The notes under the pieces were generated by a model. It did not search any database, had not been told where the DNA came from, and was given only the letters and a program-made list of their open reading frames with translations. A DNA stretch of 64,000 nucleotides, taken from the NCBI RefSeq assembly GCF_000010165.1, contig NC_012491.1:288501-352500 (forward strand), given 5' to 3'. This document shows, piece by piece, positions 48,321-57,126 of the stretch. Both the position numbers and the translations under genes were made by a program. Positions within the stretch are counted from its first letter, which is position 1; each line of letters begins with the position of its first letter. The stretch is from Brevibacillus brevis NBRC 100599 (GTDB lineage Bacteria; Bacillota; Bacilli; Brevibacillales; Brevibacillaceae).

Positions 48321-48472
48321 CTATTATACTATATTCATTAACCGTTGTTAAAAAATTTTTTTCTGCGTTGCATACTCATGCAGAATCGGTTTTTTTAGCG
48401 TTACCAAATGATAGCCCAGTCATACTATGCATCAAAGCAGCAGAATACTGGCTTATAGGGAGGGTAACGCTT

Positions 48473-49123
48473 GTGAACAAGCTCAATGGGCCCAAGGAAA
48501 TCGCACTCACTTTTGATGATGGACCAGATCAATTGTGGACGCCTCGTGTGTTAGACATATTCGCTCACTATCAGGTAAAGGCCACTTTCTTCTGTGTGGG
48601 GCAAATGGTGAAGTACAACCCGACAATACTGGAGCGGATTGTAAAGGAAGGACACATTGTCGGAAACCATAGCTGGGATCACCCTGACTTTACAAAAATC
48701 CCTCTCTTGGCTGTTCATGAGCAGGTAGAACGTACCTCGGATCAGATCGAAAAGGTAGTAGGTGTGAGACCTCGGATGGTTCGGCCGCCATATGGAGCAG
48801 TGAATGAGGAGGTCATCCAGCTACTTGTGGCGAGCGACTACGAAATGATTTTGTGGGATATAGATAGTTGGGATTGGAAGGGTCTCACCGGCCCACAGGT
48901 CGCAAGAAACATCTTGGGACATGTCACCCCAGGCGCAGTCGTGCTTCAACATTCAGCTGGCGGTACGAAAGATACGCTAAAGGGGAGTATGGACGCCTTG
49001 CCCTATATTATTGAGGTGTTAAGTGAGCAGAAATATACCTTCTCAACCGTTTCCGCCATGTTTCAACTGGCAGCTTATCGAGAAAGAACCTGTCCAGTCG
49101 AGAAAAGGAGAAGGGGCAGATAG
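48473..49123 (+). CDS. Polysaccharide deacetylase (CE4, NodB domain)
   Basis: 216 residues. Motif 1 TFDDGPD holds the catalytic base and metal Asp, and motif 2 HSWDHPD the two His ligands. RPPYGAVN is motif 3, DIDSWDW motif 4 and LQHSAGG motif 5 with the catalytic His; all five are intact. The GTG at 48473 has a strong GGGAGGG site. A longer frame from 48305 would start inside the Fur box and is rejected. Without that part there is no signal peptide, unusual for a cell-wall enzyme. The family acts on peptidoglycan or N-acetylglucosamine polymers. Confidence 0.87.
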   Translation: MNKLNGPKEIALTFDDGPDQLWTPRVLDIFAHYQVKATFFCVGQMVKYNPTILERIVKEGHIVGNHSWDHPDFTKIPLLAVHEQVERTSDQIEKVVGVRPRMVRPPYGAVNEEVIQLLVASDYEMILWDIDSWDWKGLTGPQVARNILGHVTPGAVVLQHSAGGTKDTLKGSMDALPYIIEVLSEQKYTFSTVSAMFQLAAYRERTCPVEKRRRGR

Positions 49124-49192
49124 AGGAAATGGATAGAAATCTGTGGTAATTAGTAGAATCAGAAGATTTCTTTTAGGGGAGCGAATCAGAAC

Positions 49193-50158
49193 ATGTCCAA
49201 AGCCGATAATATGCTCTCCATTTTGTGGCTGTTGAAGACCGGCAAGCGAATGACAGCCAAGCAATTGGCAGAGATTCTCGAGATTAATATTCGCACCGTT
49301 TATCGCTATATCGACTCACTGTGTGCGAGTGGTGTACCGATCATTTCTGATGCCGGACACAACGGTGGCTACAGTTTACTTCAGCAATTTAATGAGGCTC
49401 CGTTGTTTTTCGACCTCAACGAACAAAAAGCCCTGATTCATGCAGCCGCTTTTGCCCAAGAGGCAGGTTATCCCTTCGGAGCAGATTTACACCGAGCCAT
49501 TTCCAAGCTAAAACGTTACACAAATGAAGAGCAGCGTGACGCGATAGACCGACATAGTATTGGCTTCGAGGTGATCCAGCCCCCTGTTGATCCTTCTCTC
49601 GAGTCTACTCTACAGGAACTGGAGCTGTCTGTTGCCAACGGGTACACCCTTTCGATCGAGTATCAGAAAGCCTACCAGACAACGAGACAGATGCGTCATA
49701 TCGATCCATACGGGCTCGTTTATTGGAAGGGGAACTGGTATATCGTTGCCTATTGCCATCTCCGTAGTACCATTCGCAGCTTTCGTGCAGATCGTGTTCA
49801 TGAGATCCAACGTACAGAAGGCAGCTTCCAACGCCCTCCTGAATTTTCTGCCCGCCATTTTTTTCTCTCGAATTTACTGCCGGAAGCAGACAAGCAGGGC
49901 AACACCATTTTAATCAAAATCAAAGGAAGGCCACAGTCACTCGCTGATTTGTGTAGGCATTGGTATCTCGGACATACTGTGATGGAACGCAGCGAAGCAC
50001 AGGTGATTTTTCAAGTAGATGAGCAAATGGCCCATTCGATCCTTCCTCATTATCTGTTGCCATACGGAAAATCCATTCAAGTGGAAGAGCCAGCCTATGT
50101 AAAAGAGCGATTGGCTGCCATCGCTGCCGATTTATTTCTTTTTTATCAGTCGACTTGA
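49193..50158 (+). CDS. HTH/WYL-domain transcriptional regulator (YafY/YobV-type)
   Basis: 321 residues. The N-terminal HTH_11 domain (MLSILWLLKTGKRMTAKQLAEIL, INIRTVYRYIDSLCASGVPI) is followed at ~140-215 by a WYL domain (MRHIDPYGLVYWKGNWYIVAYCHL, RSFRADRVHEI) and the C-terminal WCX extension. WYL domains sense small ligands or nucleic-acid products. It is followed 84 bp later by a DinB-family gene, a pairing seen in Bacillus, and may regulate it. Confidence 0.9.
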   Translation: MSKADNMLSILWLLKTGKRMTAKQLAEILEINIRTVYRYIDSLCASGVPIISDAGHNGGYSLLQQFNEAPLFFDLNEQKALIHAAAFAQEAGYPFGADLHRAISKLKRYTNEEQRDAIDRHSIGFEVIQPPVDPSLESTLQELELSVANGYTLSIEYQKAYQTTRQMRHIDPYGLVYWKGNWYIVAYCHLRSTIRSFRADRVHEIQRTEGSFQRPPEFSARHFFLSNLLPEADKQGNTILIKIKGRPQSLADLCRHWYLGHTVMERSEAQVIFQVDEQMAHSILPHYLLPYGKSIQVEEPAYVKERLAAIAADLFLFYQST

Positions 50159-50242
50159 TATCACTGACCATTTTTGTCAGCAGAGTTGATTTATATTGAA
50201 AGCAAAGAAGAGATGGAAAAAGGGAATGGGGGCAGATTGATT

Positions 50243-50758
50243 ATGAAGCATGAAGCATTGCGTTTGTACGAATATCATGTATGGGCAAACGAAAAGGTAT
50301 TCAAGCGGTTGCAGGAGGTACCAGAGGGAGTAAGTGAGCAGGAGGTTCCCAGCGTGTTTCCGACCATCACCCAGACGTTGGCTCACATTCTCAAGACGGA
50401 TTATGTTTGGTTGTTGGCCATGAAGGGGGATAGCTACGAAGAGGTAGGACCGAAAGTTGGGGTTCTCTTGCAGGAATTAAAAGGGAAAAACGTACACGAG
50501 CTGCGAAAACTGTTTGCCGAATCAGCCCAGCAGTTCAGAGACTTCTTCGGGCAAATCTCGATGGAGGACACCGCGCCTTATACGCACCCGGCATTAGGCA
50601 CGGTTCATGCTCGTTATGCAGACATCGTCCAGCACGTCGCCAATCACGGAACCTATCACCGAGGCAATATCTCCGCCATGCTTAGACAAATGGGTCACGC
50701 GGGAGCTTCCTCCGATTACATTTTTTATCTGTTCGAGACTTCTGCGGTAGAACAATAA
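50243..50758 (+). CDS. DinB-family protein (paralogue of 37051-37554)
   Basis: 171 residues from ATG 50243 behind GGGGGCAG. LRLYEYHVWANEKVFKRLQ opens the first helix. The metal-site histidines are in TLAHILKTDYVWLL and NHGTYHRGNISAMLRQMGH. The block EGV-EQEVPSVFPT is shared nearly word for word with the other DinB protein of this window (EGV-EQEVQSVFPT), so they are duplicates that diverged. Activity unknown; probably regulated by the WYL protein before it. Confidence 0.87.
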   Translation: MKHEALRLYEYHVWANEKVFKRLQEVPEGVSEQEVPSVFPTITQTLAHILKTDYVWLLAMKGDSYEEVGPKVGVLLQELKGKNVHELRKLFAESAQQFRDFFGQISMEDTAPYTHPALGTVHARYADIVQHVANHGTYHRGNISAMLRQMGHAGASSDYIFYLFETSAVEQ

Positions 50759-50786
50759 AGGTCTTTCCGTTTTTTATCAACTACCG

Positions 50787-51043
50787 AAAAAAACAAGCAG
50801 CTTGTAGAGGGAACAGGAGAAAACAGTGAAGATCTTAGGGACACCGACCGAGACGTAATGCAAAAAGCGAAACACGCCCTTAAGCGTCCACCTCTGAGAT
50901 ACTTCCAGATTGGACCACTTTGGACGCGGTTTCGCTTTTTGCATGGAGTCGGCCAGTCAATCCCCAGCGGGTGGCCCTAGAAGCTGAGTCGTTTTCTCCT
51001 GTTCCCTCTCCTCCACTACAGCCACGCAAACTGCATGTTTTTT
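50787..51043. repeat. Nested palindromic element, ~257 bp, strongly structured
   Basis: Perfect arms: GAGGGAACAGGAGAAAAC (50807-50824) with 50991-51008, 18 bp. Inside it ATGCAAAAAGCGAAAC (50858-50873) with 50929-50944, 16 bp. Inside that GCGTCCA (50884-50890) with 50921-50927. Side helices CCGAC/GTCGG and TAGGG/CCCTA pair the intermediate segments. The outer ends AAAAAACA-GCAG (left) and CTGC-TGTTTTTT (right, 51031-51043) extend it imperfectly. It fills the gap between convergent genes and begins at the stop of the minus-strand lipoprotein gene. It is not coding. It may be a MITE-like repeat, a structured RNA or an oversized bidirectional terminator. Confidence 0.85.
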
Positions 51044-52055
51044 AAGGATTCATCGTATGAGCAATCCGCACCTCGAGCCCATTCAAGAACTGACTAAGGT
51101 TCGGCTTTCGTTCTCCAATGATACTTTCACCAGGCTTGCCGGGTTCAAAGACCACGTCCTTGTTTTTAGCGACCTCGCTCAAGTAATCCTTAACGATCTG
51201 TCCTGTTTTCGTAGCCTCATATTTCTTGGCAAAGTTCTGATACTCTTCCGTGACGGCCGGGAGCAGTTTCATTGTTGCTTCATCAATGGCATCATAACGG
51301 TAATCAGACAAATATGTTTTGAGGTAGTCGATATAAAGCGTACGTAGCTTCACTGCACGTGGGCTACTGCGATAGTTGACCAAATACTCTTCGACTTCAA
51401 CCATTCTGGGCCCGAGCTCGGCCCGCGTGATTTGCAACTTGCCGTCACCCAAATACGGTTTGCCCGTTTCCGTTTCTTGAATGGACAAGTAGTCCTTCCC
51501 TTCCTCGCCGAGCGAAGCAGCATATTTTTGCAGTACTTTGTAATCCACTTGCCAGTAAAAAGACATGTCGTTCGTTGCCTTTAAGACGAGTCCGCCCTCT
51601 GTTTGATTGAGGAGCCATTGTTTGAAACTGTCATCGCCTTCTAGCTTGTTGAAATCGTAAGGGTATTGCAAGGCATACAGCTTTTCCGCATTTCCAGGCT
51701 GGGCGAGGAGAGCCTTGAAATTATCGTTTATCGTGGGCAAATGTTTTTCATAGTACTGATCAAGTGCAAAAAATAATTGATCGGCGGTTTTCGTGTCCGT
51801 TTTCGCCAGATGCTGATCCAAAAAGGCAGTTAGCTCATTCGCTTCCTTGGCTTGTGCAGCTAGTACGGTGAACTGCTTGAGCAAATCATCCGCTGGCTTT
51901 TCGCCTTTTGTTGCATCGGCAGGAGACGTGCCTGTGTTTTCCGGTGCAGATGGGGTGGGATCTTTTACCGTCAATTGTTCAGAGGCAGAGGTGCAACCTG
52001 TTACAAAAGTAATCGCAATGAGGCTAGAGAAAAAAGGTAGAACATATCGTTTCAT
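51042..52055 (-). CDS. Hypothetical lipoprotein
   Basis: 337 residues. The signal peptide ends in lipobox FVTGC (Cys ~21), so the protein is anchored to the outer face of the membrane. A Ser/Thr/Pro/Lys-rich linker (~25-58) precedes a helical globular domain without recognisable motifs (features DQLFFALDQYYEKHLP, YALQYPYDFNKLEGDD). Family unknown. GGAGTG lies 11 nt before the ATG. It stands alone next to the iron-uptake cluster, with no Fur box of its own visible. Confidence 0.75.
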   Translation of the reverse strand: MKRYVLPFFSSLIAITFVTGCTSASEQLTVKDPTPSAPENTGTSPADATKGEKPADDLLKQFTVLAAQAKEANELTAFLDQHLAKTDTKTADQLFFALDQYYEKHLPTINDNFKALLAQPGNAEKLYALQYPYDFNKLEGDDSFKQWLLNQTEGGLVLKATNDMSFYWQVDYKVLQKYAASLGEEGKDYLSIQETETGKPYLGDGKLQITRAELGPRMVEVEEYLVNYRSSPRAVKLRTLYIDYLKTYLSDYRYDAIDEATMKLLPAVTEEYQNFAKKYEATKTGQIVKDYLSEVAKNKDVVFEPGKPGESIIGERKPNLSQFLNGLEVRIAHTMNP

Positions 52056-52257
52056 ATCTTCATTTTCACTCCGTTATGTTGAATGGTTTCAGTTGATAAA
52101 TCGTCGTAACTACTTGAGCACCTTGCGTCCAGCGCACTCTCTCCGTCGTTCCCTTTCTATTGGTACGTACCATACCACGTTCAAGTTATCGGTTCAATTC
52201 CATTAAATATTCCTGATAGGAAGCAAGCGTCACTTTTGATATACTTTCTCTATCGGT

Positions 52258-52277
52258 GATAATGAGAATTATTATCA
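52258..52277 (+). promoter_or_regulatory. Fur box before the Btr-like regulator
   Basis: GATAATGAGAATTATTATC differs at two positions from the classical 19-bp Fur consensus and contains TGAGAATTATTATCA, a 7-1-7 match. It lies 35 bp before the start codon. Confidence 0.85.
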
Positions 52278-52311
52278 ATATTTACGTAGAGAATTGGGCA
52301 GAGGTGAGAAC

Positions 52312-53961
52312 ATGAACGAAACACAAGCCTTGGTTCAACAATTCACAGAGAAGACCATGGCAGAAGCCATTTTTAAGCTGCGTGATATTACATGGCTCAA
52401 AGCAAAAGGATATGACCGACTACGCCAACAATTCACTCATTCGCATATTTTGCTGGTCGTAACCGGGGGACGAGGGCGCCTGCGTCTGGAGAACGAGGAG
52501 TACCAATTGCGGCAGGATGCGATTTACGTGTGTCCTCCTATGCTTACGTTTGGGATCGTCCCTGATTCAGCTGATCATTTGGAGATGTACATGCTTCGTT
52601 TTGATGTCTTTATGGAAACGAAAGACAGACATCGGCGCTTCCAAGCCCTTCGGGAAAAGGATCTGTTTCCTTTTCGGGGAGAGATCTCTGTCCAATCGGC
52701 AGGGCAGCTTCCTGTCTATTGTGACTTGATCCAGAATCTATGGAAGCAGGAGACGGCGCTCGAGCGTTTTCGAGGCCAACATACTTTTCAAGAGCTATGG
52801 TACCACATCGTCAAGCATGCTCACTTCTCGGCCACAGATGCTGGAATGGCGCTGGAGCAGGCACGCGCACATATGGAAGAGCATTACTCGGAAAATGTGA
52901 CGATTGAACAGCTGGCTCGCATCGCAGAGGTGAGTCCAAAGTATTTCGTCGATCTGTTCAAAAAAACGTATGGCATCTCAGCTATGGACTATTTGGCAGA
53001 GCTTCGCATCAGCCGGGCGAAGCAGATGATGGTGCAGTCGCATGCCAAGCTGCGCGATATCGCTCATCAAGTGGGCTACAACGACGAGTTTTACTTTAGT
53101 CGAAAATTCAAGAAAGCTGTCGGTGTTTCACCCACACTTTATATGAAAAGCCGCCAACGAAAAATTGCGGCGTACGGCTCGACCATCATCGGGCATTTGC
53201 TGGCTTTGAAAATGATTCCTTACGCGGCGCCACTGCACCCGAAATGGACGGCTTACTATCATCACAGCTATCGAAACGATATCCCGGTACATCTGAGCGC
53301 ATTTCGAATTAATCAGAATTGGAAAGCCAACATTGAAACGCTTCGCGATGCCATGCCGGATGTCATCATTGGCTTGGACGAAACGAGCTTGGAGGAACAG
53401 GAGCAACTCAACGAGATTGCGCCCACCTTGTATGTTCCCTTTGAAGAGCGGGGATGGAAAGAACAACTGCAGCTCATGGCAGACTTTTTGGGTGAGTCCG
53501 TGGAAGCAAATCATTGGCTTTGCGAGTACGAGAAAAAGGTGAAGCGAGCCCGCACAAAGCTTCAACAGGTTCTGGGCGATGAAACGGTGCTCATCGTGCG
53601 GGTTTTAAAAAACCAGATCTTTGTCCACTGCAATCGCAGTATGAATGAAGTGTTTTTTCAGGATCTGCAAGTCAAACCTGCTTTTGTCTCGAAGCAGAAG
53701 GAGTACGACCAGCTTGTGACCGCACAGGAATTGGCTGCGCTCGCGCCAGATCGCTTGCTGCTGCTGGTTTGCCAAGAGGCTGAAACGCTGGCATGCTTCC
53801 AGGCCTTGAAAGCATCGGGACCATGGCAAGAGATCGAAGCAGTCCGCAACAATCGGGCGCATGTCATAACATCCGACCCTTGGCGAGAATACTCGGCAAC
53901 GGCTCATGAACGGATCGTGGAAGAGAGTGTGAAATTGTTTTCAGGAGATCGTCCATGTTGA
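52312..53961 (+). CDS. Btr-like AraC regulator with siderophore-binding domain
   Basis: 549 residues. A cupin-like N-terminal region comes first, then an AraC DNA-binding domain at ~185-285 (VTIEQLARIAEVSPKYFVDLFKKTYG, LRDIAHQVGYNDEFYFSRKFKKAVGVSP). Residues ~295-549 are a TroA/FecB-type substrate-binding domain (PDVIIGLDETSLEEQEQLNEIAPTL). This is the architecture of B. subtilis Btr (YbbB), which binds Fe-bacillibactin and activates the feu operon. It sits directly upstream of feuABC-like genes, as in B. subtilis. ATG 52312 follows AGAGGTG. The ligand here is inferred to be a ferric siderophore. Confidence 0.92.
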   Translation: MNETQALVQQFTEKTMAEAIFKLRDITWLKAKGYDRLRQQFTHSHILLVVTGGRGRLRLENEEYQLRQDAIYVCPPMLTFGIVPDSADHLEMYMLRFDVFMETKDRHRRFQALREKDLFPFRGEISVQSAGQLPVYCDLIQNLWKQETALERFRGQHTFQELWYHIVKHAHFSATDAGMALEQARAHMEEHYSENVTIEQLARIAEVSPKYFVDLFKKTYGISAMDYLAELRISRAKQMMVQSHAKLRDIAHQVGYNDEFYFSRKFKKAVGVSPTLYMKSRQRKIAAYGSTIIGHLLALKMIPYAAPLHPKWTAYYHHSYRNDIPVHLSAFRINQNWKANIETLRDAMPDVIIGLDETSLEEQEQLNEIAPTLYVPFEERGWKEQLQLMADFLGESVEANHWLCEYEKKVKRARTKLQQVLGDETVLIVRVLKNQIFVHCNRSMNEVFFQDLQVKPAFVSKQKEYDQLVTAQELAALAPDRLLLLVCQEAETLACFQALKASGPWQEIEAVRNNRAHVITSDPWREYSATAHERIVEESVKLFSGDRPC

Positions 53962-54000
53962 TTCTGGATTTCGTCCATGGTCGGGCAGGAGTGGATGCTT

Positions 54001-54027
54001 TATAATCACGAATGATAATCGTTATCA
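54001..54027 (+). promoter_or_regulatory. -10 element and Fur box of the siderophore uptake operon
   Basis: TATAAT (54001-54006) lacks a good -35, as expected for a promoter needing the AraC activator. TGATAATCGTTATCA (54013-54027) is a near-perfect 7-1-7 Fur box at the expected start point. Confidence 0.85.
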
Positions 54028-54073
54028 CTCGCACAGGGTGAAACATTACATTTCTGAGAGGGGTCTTTCAAGA

Positions 54074-55078
54074 ATGAAAAAGATATACCTTGGCTTGAGC
54101 ATTGCAGCGCTGACATTGGCTCTGACAGCGTGCGGCGGAGGAAAAGAGGCAGCGAATAACACGACTGCACCTACTACAGCACCTGCGACAACAGCTACAG
54201 CAGAAAAGCCGGCGGATGAAGATAATAAAGCAGAGACGCGCACGATCAAATATTTGGATAAAGAATATACCGTTCCTAGCAAAACAGAGCGGATCGCCAT
54301 TGTAGGCAGCATGGAGTCCATGGAAGATTCGCTGGTACTGAACGTGAAACCGGTAGGAGCGATTTCTGTAGGCGGTAAATTCCCGGAGATGTTTGCACCG
54401 ATTACGGGCGAAGCCACATCCATCGGAGAAAAAATCCAACCGAACCTAGAAACCATCCTGTCCTTGAAGCCTGATGTCATTCTGGGAAGCAGTAAATTCC
54501 CGCCTGAAATGGCTGAGAAATTGAACAAAATTGCGCCTACCTTCCCTGTGTCCCACATTTCGACCAACTGGGAAGCGAACCTGCAATTGCTGGGTGAGTT
54601 GACTGGCAAACAAGCTGAGGCAGAAAAAGCGCTCAATGAATACAAATCAGGGATTGAAGCGGCGAAAGCAAAATTGGGCGACGGCATGAAGGATAAAAAA
54701 GCACTCGTAATTCGTCTGCGACAAGGAAACATCAACATCTATCCAGAGAAAGTGTTCTTCAACCCAGCTCTGTACGCAGACCTTGGATTGACTGCACCTG
54801 AAGAAGTAAAAGCAGCGAAGGCACAAGAAATCATCTCCATGGAGAAGTTCACCCAGATCAACCCGGACTACCTGTTCATCCAGTTCTCTCCAGATGAGAA
54901 TAAAGACAAGCCAAACGCATTGGAAGATTTGCAGAACAACCCGATTTGGAAGAGCGTGAATGCAGTGAAAAACGGCAATGTTTACGTAAACGTGGTTGAT
55001 CCTCTCGCACAAGGCGGTACTGCTTGGAGCAAAGCACAATTCCTGAATGCGGCTGTAGAAAAATTGTCTGCCAAGTAA
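54074..55078 (+). CDS. Ferric-siderophore-binding lipoprotein (FeuA-like)
   Basis: 334 residues from ATG 54074. The lipobox LTAC (Cys ~20) is followed by a Thr/Ala-rich linker. The FecB/TroA fold has RTIKYLDKEYTVPSKTERIAIVG, NLETILSLKPDVILGSSKFP, IAPTFPVSHISTNWEANLQLLGELTG and a late PDYLFIQFSPDEN. It captures the ferric siderophore outside the membrane for the two permeases that follow. The order matches B. subtilis feuA; the siderophore itself (bacillibactin-type catecholate or another) is not provable here. Confidence 0.9.
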   Translation: MKKIYLGLSIAALTLALTACGGGKEAANNTTAPTTAPATTATAEKPADEDNKAETRTIKYLDKEYTVPSKTERIAIVGSMESMEDSLVLNVKPVGAISVGGKFPEMFAPITGEATSIGEKIQPNLETILSLKPDVILGSSKFPPEMAEKLNKIAPTFPVSHISTNWEANLQLLGELTGKQAEAEKALNEYKSGIEAAKAKLGDGMKDKKALVIRLRQGNINIYPEKVFFNPALYADLGLTAPEEVKAAKAQEIISMEKFTQINPDYLFIQFSPDENKDKPNALEDLQNNPIWKSVNAVKNGNVYVNVVDPLAQGGTAWSKAQFLNAAVEKLSAK

Positions 55079-55097
55079 AAGTGGGCGAGGGTAAGCT

Positions 55098-56105
55098 ATG
55101 CAATCCAAAAAAGCAACTTCCATGATCATACTAGCTGTTTCGCCAGTGGTGATCCTGCTTACAATCTTGCTCTCCATTCATTACGGGGCCAAGCCGATTG
55201 ATGCGGGGACAATTTATCAAGCTTTCTTTGCCTTTGATGAAGGGAATGTTGATCATCAAATTGTCATGCACTCTCGCTTGCCGAGGGTCTTGGGCGCACT
55301 CATGATCGGCGCGTTCTTAGCGATATCAGGAGCGTTGATGCAGGGGATGACGAGGAATTACCTCGCGTCCCCCTCTATTATGGGCGTGTCTGATGGTTCG
55401 GTCTTTGCTGTTACCCTTTGCATGGTTTTCATTCCATCCGCTACGAGTGTCACGATGATTACCATGTCCTTGATCGGTTCAGCACTTGCGGTTGCGATGG
55501 TACTCGCTTTTTCTCGACTATTGCCGAACGGCTTAACGCCAGTAGGGATGGCGGTCATCGGTACGATTACGGGTACCTTTCTGAGCAGTATTTCAGCCGC
55601 GATTTCTACTTATTTTCAAGTCTCGCAAAACGTCAGCTTTTGGTACAATGCAAGGCTGCATCTCCTGGAGCCTGAATTGGTGAAACTGGCGGTTCCTTTT
55701 GCCATCGTCGGTATTGTCATAGCACTTCTTTTGTCCAAATCGATTACGATCTTGTCCTTAGGCGACGAAGTATCTCGCGGTCTCGGACAGAGAACGGTGA
55801 TGGTTAAAGTGCTGGCAACGACTGCTGTTGTCATTCTCACAGGCATTTCCGTAGCGTTGGCAGGAAAAATCGCTTTTGTCGGGCTAATTATTCCGCATAT
55901 TACCCGCTTTTTGGTAGGTCTCGATTATCGATGGATCATTCCATGTGCAGGATTACTGGGCGGCATTTTCCTGGCCTTGTCGGACGTTCTCAGCCGATTT
56001 ATGAACAGTCCGTTTGAGACCCCAATCGGTGTGGTAACGGCCTTTATTGGCGTCCCGTTCTTCCTCTATTTGATTTACAAGAGAGGAGGGGGAAAGCATG
56101 CCTGA
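55098..56105 (+). CDS. FecCD-family siderophore permease (FeuB-like)
   Basis: A 335-residue permease with about ten helices. Signature segments are RLPRVLGALMIGAFLAISGALMQGMTRNYLASPSIMGVSDG and AGKIAFVGLIIPHITRFLVG (the ATPase-contact EAA-like loop). It pairs with the next gene as a heterodimer. It starts 19 bp after feuA-like and overlaps the next gene by 8 bp. There is no cognate ATPase gene in the cluster, so a shared FhuC/YusV-like ATPase elsewhere is expected. Confidence 0.93.
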   Translation: MQSKKATSMIILAVSPVVILLTILLSIHYGAKPIDAGTIYQAFFAFDEGNVDHQIVMHSRLPRVLGALMIGAFLAISGALMQGMTRNYLASPSIMGVSDGSVFAVTLCMVFIPSATSVTMITMSLIGSALAVAMVLAFSRLLPNGLTPVGMAVIGTITGTFLSSISAAISTYFQVSQNVSFWYNARLHLLEPELVKLAVPFAIVGIVIALLLSKSITILSLGDEVSRGLGQRTVMVKVLATTAVVILTGISVALAGKIAFVGLIIPHITRFLVGLDYRWIIPCAGLLGGIFLALSDVLSRFMNSPFETPIGVVTAFIGVPFFLYLIYKRGGGKHA

Positions 56106-57117
56106 TCGAAAAGCTAGATTTCGTTTGCTGTTACTCGTCAACATCGCCTTGATTTTGCTGGCGATTTATATCAGCCTGACCAACGGCGTATTTGACATGA
56201 CGGTGATGGATGTCATCCGAACGTTATTGCGTATGGATCCTGTAGCGGAATTCGATTTGGTTATTTTCGATTTTCGCCTGCCGCGGATTGTTATTGCGGC
56301 ATCGGTCGGCTTTGGCTTGGGGGTTGCTGGTACCGTCATTCAGGGGATCACCCGTAACGGGCTGGCTGATCCGGGGATTTTGGGCATTAATGCTGGGGCA
56401 GGAGCCGCTATCGTCGCCTTTATGTTTTTCTTCGGTGGACAATTTATGGAGGCGAGCTGGTATTCCATCATGGCCATGCCTTTGTTCGGTTTGACAGGCG
56501 GATTGCTTGCGGCTGGACTGATTTACCTCTTTGCCTGGCGTAACGGAGCGCTTGATCCACAACGGCTGATTCTGGTGGGGATCGCCATTGGCTCCGGATT
56601 AGGTGCTGTATCGCTGTATCTCTCGTTAAAAATGAATCCCAACGATTTTGAAATGGCAACCGTGTGGCTCTCAGGCAGTATTTGGAGTGCCAACTGGACG
56701 CATATTGCAGGGATGTTGCCATGGCTAGTCATACTCATTCCTGTTTTGATGCGCAAGGTGCATATTCTCGATTTGCTTCAACTGAGCGAGGAGTCCGTCA
56801 AAAATCTGGGTGTGTCCGTGGAAAAGGAGCGCAATATTCTCCTGCTGTCGAGTATCGGGATCGTGAGCGCGTGTGTCTCGGTTTCTGGAGGCATCGGATT
56901 CGTCGGCTTGATGGCACCGCATATTGCGAAGCGTTTGACGGGAATCCAGCACAGGTATGCTCTTCCCTTGTCGGGAACAATCGGGATGCTCATGGTCGTG
57001 GCGGCTGACTTTATCGCCAAAACGGTGTTCACACCCATTGAACTGCCTGTGGGTATCGTCATTTCGATCATCGGTGTACCGTATTTCTTCTATCTACTGA
57101 GTAGAAGAAAAAAATAA
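56098..57117 (+). CDS. FecCD-family siderophore permease (FeuC-like)
   Basis: 339 residues. FRLPRIVIAASVGFGLGVAGTVIQGITRNGLADPGILGINAG and GGIGFVGLMAPHIAKRLTG are the paired signatures of the family. It overlaps the preceding permease gene, with GGAGGGGG as ribosome site inside it. It completes the transmembrane channel for ferric siderophore import. Confidence 0.93.
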   Translation: MPDRKARFRLLLLVNIALILLAIYISLTNGVFDMTVMDVIRTLLRMDPVAEFDLVIFDFRLPRIVIAASVGFGLGVAGTVIQGITRNGLADPGILGINAGAGAAIVAFMFFFGGQFMEASWYSIMAMPLFGLTGGLLAAGLIYLFAWRNGALDPQRLILVGIAIGSGLGAVSLYLSLKMNPNDFEMATVWLSGSIWSANWTHIAGMLPWLVILIPVLMRKVHILDLLQLSEESVKNLGVSVEKERNILLLSSIGIVSACVSVSGGIGFVGLMAPHIAKRLTGIQHRYALPLSGTIGMLMVVAADFIAKTVFTPIELPVGIVISIIGVPYFFYLLSRRKK

Positions 57118-57126
57118 AGAGGGGAC

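Noticed and set aside
48305..48472. N-terminal extension of the polysaccharide deacetylase from ATG 48305
   Set aside because: That start lies inside the Fur box, without a ribosome site, while GTG 48473 has GGGAGGG at good spacing.
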